A stretch of 64,000 nucleotides of DNA from Microbacterium sp. No. 7. Lineage in GTDB: Bacteria > Actinomycetota > Actinomycetes > Actinomycetales > Microbacteriaceae. Under the pieces are notes generated by a model. That model worked only from the letters and a program-made list of their open reading frames with translations. It had not been told where the DNA came from and searched no databases. Location: positions 434,001-498,000 of the forward strand of contig NZ_CP012697.1 of the NCBI RefSeq assembly GCF_001314225.1. Reading direction: 5' to 3'. This document shows, piece by piece, positions 59,828-64,000 of the stretch. Made by a program: the position numbers and the translations under genes. Position 1 is the stretch's first letter. Each line of letters opens with the position of its first letter.

Positions 59828-62398
59828 ATGAGCACCGAGACCTCACCGACCCGCATCGTCGTCGCGGGCGCCGGGATGGTGGCCCACCGCTTCGTCGAGA
59901 GCCTGCTGAGCCGCGGCGACGCCGCCGTGCAGGTCACCGTCGTCGGCGAGGAGCGACGGCATCCCTACGACCGCGTCGGCCTCACCGGCTTCTTCTCCGG
60001 CGCGACGGCCGACGACCTCACCCTCGACCCCCGCGTGTTCGACGACCCGCGCGTCGTGCTCGAGACGGGCGACCCCGTCGCCGTCGTCGACCGGCACCGC
60101 CGCCGCGTACGGCTCCGCAGCGGGCGCCGCCTCGAGTACGACACGCTCGTGCTCGCGACGGGATCGTACGCCGCGCGCCTCGCGCTCGACGGCTTCGACC
60201 TGCCGGGGTGCTTCGTCTACCGCACCCTCGACGACGTCGAGGGCCTGCGCGCCTTCGCCCTGCGCCGCCGCGCCGAGCTCGGCCGCCCCCTGCGCGGCTA
60301 CGTCATCGGCGGCGGCCTGCTGGGCCTCGAGGCCGCGGGCGCGATGCAGGGGCTCGACGTGGAGCCCACGATCGTGCAGTCGAGCGACCGGCTCATGTCA
60401 GCGCAGCTCGACGCGCAGGGCGGCGCCGTGCTGCGGCGGCTCATCGAGGCGCGCGGCATCGACGTGCGGCTGGAGACCATCACGACCCGCGTCGACCCCG
60501 ACCGCAGCGGCAAGGTCGCGGGCCTGCAGTTCAAGAACGGCGACTACGCGGATGCCGATGTCGTGGTCTTCACGGTCGGCGTGCGCCCGCGCGACGAGCT
60601 GGCCCGCGACGCGCAGCTCGACTGCGACCCGCGCGGCGGCGTCGTGATCGACGCCTCGTGCCGGACGAGCGACCCCGCGATCCTCGCGATCGGCGAGGTC
60701 GCGAGCTTCGAGGGCATGGCCGTGGGCCTGGTCGCCCCCGGCTACGCGATGGCCGAGGTCGCGGCGACGCGGCTGCTCGGCGGCGAGGCGACGTTCCCCG
60801 GCTACGACCTGTCGACCAAGCTCAAGCTCTCGGGCGTCGACGTCGCGAGCTTCGGCGACGCGTTCGGCGAGACGCCGGGCGCGCTCGACGTCGTCTACTC
60901 CGACGCCGTCGCGGGCGTGTACAAGAAGCTCGTGCTGTCGGATGACGCCAAGACGCTGCTGGGCGGCATCCTCGTCGGCGACGCGTCGGCGTACGGCTCG
61001 CTGCGCCCCCTCGTGGGCGGCGCGCTCGGCGCCGACCCCGCCGTGTACCTCGCGCCCGAGTCGTCGGGCGAGGCGCCGCAGACCGAACTGCCCGATGCGG
61101 CGATCGTGTGCTCGTGCTCGAGCGTCACGGCGGGGCGCATCCGCGAGGCCGTGCACGAAGAGGGATGCATGGATGCCGGGGCCGTGAAGGCCTGCACCAA
61201 GGCTGGCGCCACGTGCGGCTCGTGCATCGTCATGGTCAAGAAGATCGTGGGCCAGGAGCTCACGAAGATGGGCCAGACCGTCTCGAACGCGCTGTGCGAG
61301 CACTTCGACATGTCGCGCCGCCAGCTGTTCGACGCCGTGCGCGTCGCGGAGCTCACGACCTTCAGCGCCGTCATCGAGCGCTTCGGCCGCGGCCGCGGCT
61401 GCGACATCTGCAAGCCCGCGCTCGCCAGCATCCTCGCCGTGCTCACGGGCACGCACGTGCTCGACGGCGAGAACGCGACGCTGCAGGACACGAACGACCA
61501 CGTCATGGCCAACCTGCAGAAGGACGGCACCTACTCGGTCGTGCCGCGCATGGCGGGCGGCGAGGTCACCCCCGAAGGCCTCATCGCGGTGGGCGAGGTC
61601 GCGCGCGACTTCGGCCTGTACACGAAGATCACGGGCGGCCAGCGCATCGACATGTTCGGCGCGCGGCTGGAGCAGCTGCCCGACATCTGGCAGCGGCTCG
61701 TGGATGCCGGTTTCGAGTCGGGCCACGCCTACGGCAAGTCGCTGCGCACCGTGAAGTCGTGCGTCGGCTCCACCTGGTGCCGCTACGGCGTGCTCGACTC
61801 CGTGGGCATGGCCGTGCGGCTCGAGCTGCGCTACCGCGGCCTCCGCGCCCCGCACAAGCTCAAGCTGGGCGTCTCGGGCTGCGCGCGCGAGTGCGCCGAG
61901 GCCCGCTCGAAGGACGTCGGCGTGATCGCGACCGAGAACGGCTGGAACGTCTACGTCGGCGGCAACGGCGGGTTCACGCCGCGGCACGCGCAGCTGCTCG
62001 CCGAGGGGCTCGATGACGACGCCCTCATCCGCACGATCGACCGGTTCTTCATGTACTACATCCGCACGGCCGACCGGCTGCAGCGCACGGCGCCGTGGAT
62101 GGAGGACCTGGAGGGCGGCATCGACGGGCTGCGCGCGGTGATCTTCGACGACCGCCTGGGCGTGTGCGCCGACCTGGATGCCGCGATGGCGCGCCACGTC
62201 GAGGGCTACGAGGACGAGTGGGCGGCGACGCTCGCCGACCCCGAGAAGCTGCGCCGGTTCCAGTCGTTCGTGAACGCGCCGCAGACGGCCGACCCGTCGC
62301 TCGCGTACGTCACGGAGCGCGGCCAGATACGCCCCGCGAGCCCCGAGGAGCGCGAGTCGGTGCGCATCGCGGGCGCGACGCTGGCGGTGCGGCGATGA
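59828..62398 (+). CDS. nirB: Nitrite reductase [NAD(P)H], large subunit
   Basis: 856 residues, full length. FAD/NAD domains with VVAGAGMVAHRFVESLL and VIGGGLLGLEAAGAM; a BFD-like [2Fe-2S] domain (CSCSSVTAGRIREAV... CTKAGATCGSC); then the sulfite/nitrite reductase part with siroheme/[4Fe-4S] ligands C-x5-C in CVGSTWC and C-x3-C in SGCAREC. Reduces nitrite to ammonia in the cytoplasm for nitrogen assimilation. ATG overlaps nothing upstream; its stop overlaps nirD (ATGA). Confidence 0.97.
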   Translation: MSTETSPTRIVVAGAGMVAHRFVESLLSRGDAAVQVTVVGEERRHPYDRVGLTGFFSGATADDLTLDPRVFDDPRVVLETGDPVAVVDRHRRRVRLRSGRRLEYDTLVLATGSYAARLALDGFDLPGCFVYRTLDDVEGLRAFALRRRAELGRPLRGYVIGGGLLGLEAAGAMQGLDVEPTIVQSSDRLMSAQLDAQGGAVLRRLIEARGIDVRLETITTRVDPDRSGKVAGLQFKNGDYADADVVVFTVGVRPRDELARDAQLDCDPRGGVVIDASCRTSDPAILAIGEVASFEGMAVGLVAPGYAMAEVAATRLLGGEATFPGYDLSTKLKLSGVDVASFGDAFGETPGALDVVYSDAVAGVYKKLVLSDDAKTLLGGILVGDASAYGSLRPLVGGALGADPAVYLAPESSGEAPQTELPDAAIVCSCSSVTAGRIREAVHEEGCMDAGAVKACTKAGATCGSCIVMVKKIVGQELTKMGQTVSNALCEHFDMSRRQLFDAVRVAELTTFSAVIERFGRGRGCDICKPALASILAVLTGTHVLDGENATLQDTNDHVMANLQKDGTYSVVPRMAGGEVTPEGLIAVGEVARDFGLYTKITGGQRIDMFGARLEQLPDIWQRLVDAGFESGHAYGKSLRTVKSCVGSTWCRYGVLDSVGMAVRLELRYRGLRAPHKLKLGVSGCARECAEARSKDVGVIATENGWNVYVGGNGGFTPRHAQLLAEGLDDDALIRTIDRFFMYYIRTADRLQRTAPWMEDLEGGIDGLRAVIFDDRLGVCADLDAAMARHVEGYEDEWAATLADPEKLRRFQSFVNAPQTADPSLAYVTERGQIRPASPEERESVRIAGATLAVRR

Positions 62399-62742
62399 GC
62401 GCCGCGTGGGTGAGGGTCTGCCCCGTCGACGCCCTCGAGGTCGAGCGGGGCCGTGCCGCCCTCATCGACGAGACGCAGATCGCGCTGTTCCTGCTGCGCG
62501 ACGGCTCCGTGCACGCGGTGTCGAACCATGACCCCTACAGCGGTGCGCACGTGATCTCGCGCGGTATCGTCGGAACACGGGGCGATGCGCCCACGGTCGC
62601 GTCGCCCATGTACAAGCAGGTGTTCGACCTGCGGACGGGCACGTGCCTCGATCCGCAGGGCAAGGAGCCGAAGGCCCTGCGCGTGTGGCCCGTGGCGCGA
62701 CGGGGCGACGACATCTACATCCGGTGGGAGGCGGCGCGATGA
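62395..62742 (+). CDS. nirD: Nitrite reductase small subunit
   Basis: 115 residues, Rieske-like fold (VRVCPVDALEVERGRAALIDETQIALFLLRDGSVHAVSNHDPYSGAHVISRGIVG) but without the Cys-His iron-sulfur ligands, as usual for NirD. Coupled at both ends by ATGA overlaps. Confidence 0.95.
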   Translation: MSAAWVRVCPVDALEVERGRAALIDETQIALFLLRDGSVHAVSNHDPYSGAHVISRGIVGTRGDAPTVASPMYKQVFDLRTGTCLDPQGKEPKALRVWPVARRGDDIYIRWEAAR

Positions 62743-64000
62743 CCACGATGATCGGCGTGTCGCTCGCGGGCCGCGAGGTGCTCATGGTCGGCGGCGGGCC
62801 CGTCACGGCGCGGCGCCTCGCCCGGTTCCTCGACGACGGGGCGCACGTGCGCGTCGTCGCTCCGGAGCTGTGCGACGCCGTGCGCGCGCTCGTGCGACGC
62901 AGCGATGTCGCGTGGACGCCGCGGCGGTTCCGGCGCGGCGACGTCGCCGGCGCCTGGCTCGTGCACGCCGCGACGGGCGACCCGCGTGTCGACCGCGACG
63001 TCGCCGCGGCGGCCGAGCGGCGCCGCGTGCTGTGCATCACGGCATCCGACGGCGCGCGCGGCACGGCGCGGCTGAGCGCGCAGACGGCATCCGGCGACGT
63101 GATCGTAGGCGTCGTGTCGGATGCCGGTGTCGACCCCCGTCGCTCGGCGCGCGTGCGCGACGCGATCGACGGCCTGTTCACCGAGGGGCGCCTGCCGCTG
63201 CGGCGCCGGCGCAAGACCGCGGTCGGCCGCGTCGACCTGATCGGCGGCGGTCCCGGCCCGGGCGACCTGCTCACGGTGCGCGCGCGGCGGCTGCTCGCCG
63301 AGGCCGACGTCGTGGTCGCCGACCGGCTCGGACCCGGGTCGCAGCTCGTGGGCGAGCTCGATCCCGACACCCTCGTCATCGACGTCGGCAAGAGGCCGGG
63401 GCACCACCCCGTGCCGCAGGACGACATCAACGCGCTGCTCGTGCAGCACGCCCGCGCGGGCAAGCGAGTGGTGCGCCTGAAGGGCGGCGATCCGTTCGTG
63501 TTCGGACGCGGCGGCGAGGAGGTGCGGGCCTGTGTGGGGGCCGGCATCCCCGTCGAGGTCGTGCCCGGCATCTCGAGCGCGATCGCCGTCCCGCAGGCGG
63601 CCGGCATCCCCGTGACGCATCGCGGCGTCGCGGGCGCCGTGCACATCGTCAACGGGCAGGCGGCGCTCACCGCCGCGACGCTCGCGGCGCTCGCCGACCC
63701 GGCGACGACGACGGTCGTGCTCATGGGCGTCGCGGCCCTGCCCCGTCTCGCGCAGCAGGCGCTCGCGCACGGCGCGGCGGCCGACCGGCCCGTCGCGATC
63801 GTGGAGAGCGGGCACACGCCGCAGCAGCGCACGACGCACACGACCCTGGGCTCCGCCGTCGCCGACGCGCGCGCCGTCGGGGTGCGCAACCCCGCGGTGA
63901 TCGTCGTGGGCGACGTCGCCCGCGCCGGGCTGCTGCTGCCCGAGTGGTCCCGCGAGGACGCGGGATCGTATGCGGGCGGCGGCCCGTATGAGGGCACCGG
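62739..64000 (+). CDS. CysG-like fusion: precorrin-2 dehydrogenase plus SUMT (runs off right edge)
   Basis: At least 420 residues, open to the edge. Residues 1-160 are a siroheme-synthase N-terminal domain: nucleotide motif VLMVGGGPVTARRLARFL, and TASD104 at the position of the catalytic Asp of CysG. From about 163 a full SUMT domain follows (VDLIGGGPGPGDLLTVRARRLL, DVGKRPGHHPVPQDDIN, RLKGGDPFVFGRGGEE, VVPGISSAIAVPQAAGIPVTHRG). The N-terminal module is some 50 residues shorter than in CysG, so its chelatase function is doubtful. ATG 62739 overlaps the nirD stop. Supplies precorrin-2/sirohydrochlorin for NirB siroheme. Confidence 0.9.
   Translation, partial: MTTMIGVSLAGREVLMVGGGPVTARRLARFLDDGAHVRVVAPELCDAVRALVRRSDVAWTPRRFRRGDVAGAWLVHAATGDPRVDRDVAAAAERRRVLCITASDGARGTARLSAQTASGDVIVGVVSDAGVDPRRSARVRDAIDGLFTEGRLPLRRRRKTAVGRVDLIGGGPGPGDLLTVRARRLLAEADVVVADRLGPGSQLVGELDPDTLVIDVGKRPGHHPVPQDDINALLVQHARAGKRVVRLKGGDPFVFGRGGEEVRACVGAGIPVEVVPGISSAIAVPQAAGIPVTHRGVAGAVHIVNGQAALTAATLAALADPATTTVVLMGVAALPRLAQQALAHGAAADRPVAIVESGHTPQQRTTHTTLGSAVADARAVGVRNPAVIVVGDVARAGLLLPEWSREDAGSYAGGGPYEGT

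Overview
The window is high-GC DNA with short intergenic gaps. It encodes actinobacterial hallmark genes: a dnaK-grpE-dnaJ-hspR operon with HspR (HAIR-type) sites, an IdeR/DtxR-type iron box, a ferredoxin sulfite reductase with FprA-type reductase, and dCTP deaminase. Together with the frequent heptamer GGATGCC/GGCATCC, this suggests a member of the Microbacteriaceae, most likely Microbacterium or a close relative. That assignment comes from gene content and base usage, not from a marker-gene tree. No prophage, insertion sequence, CRISPR array or secondary-metabolite cluster was seen.

Layout. 1-1980: edge fragment of a zinc-ribbon protein, a small coiled-coil membrane protein, an array of palindromic repeats and a DHFR-like reductase facing a TetR regulator. 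2765-12966: a complete type IV pilus locus (major pilin, three minor pilins, prepilin peptidase, PilM, PilN, PilO, PilT, PilC), with PilB convergent at the end. 13026-17539: small secreted protein, ParE/RelE-type toxin-antitoxin pair, TetR/glycosyltransferase pair, FAD oxidoreductase. 17562-18958: zinc-free-type L28-L33-S14 operon and HU. 19395-25725: CopD-CtaG copper/cytochrome oxidase membrane protein, two SDR enzymes, a membrane-anchored protein of unknown function, and a Pif1/RecD2-like helicase. 26178-27208: heme oxygenase and DUF2470 protein with an iron box. 27293-32788: degenerate beta-lactamase-like lipoprotein, EamA and MFS transporters, methyltransferase, AraC regulator. 33068-33823: tRNA-Gly(CCC) and dcd. 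34023-44673: sulfate assimilation cluster on the minus strand (chelatase, sulfite reductase, cysH, cysD, cysN, ABC importer, SUMT, FprA). 44736-47014: His-rich protein, MarR regulator with a His-rich segment, zinc-type dehydrogenase. 47104-49909: MFS, Tat-exported protein, TetR. 49956-54034: heat-shock operon. 54366-58100: DUF2252 protein and two GT4 glycosyltransferases. 58307-59469: small membrane protein and GlxA-type regulator sharing a mirror-symmetric promoter. 59717-64000: nitrite reductase nirBD and a CysG-like fusion running off the edge, behind a GlnR-like site.

Connections. Siroheme supply is split across the two clusters that use it. Each siroheme reductase operon has its own uroporphyrinogen-III methyltransferase. 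The dehydrogenase domain lies only in the nitrite cluster and the chelatase only in the sulfate cluster, so within this window both clusters are needed for a full siroheme route.

The least explained material is intergenic. A dispersed palindromic element of about 106 bp (family A, about 12 copies or fragments), a 71-bp element with inverted ends (family B, 2 copies), and several local palindromic clusters each confined to one intergenic gap sit mainly at operon ends. Family A also enters coding sequence: it forms the N-terminus of a minor pilin and supplies the stop codon of the DUF2252 gene. A second pattern is a TANNNT -10 box ending 6-7 nt before the start codon at about a dozen genes, which predicts leaderless mRNAs.
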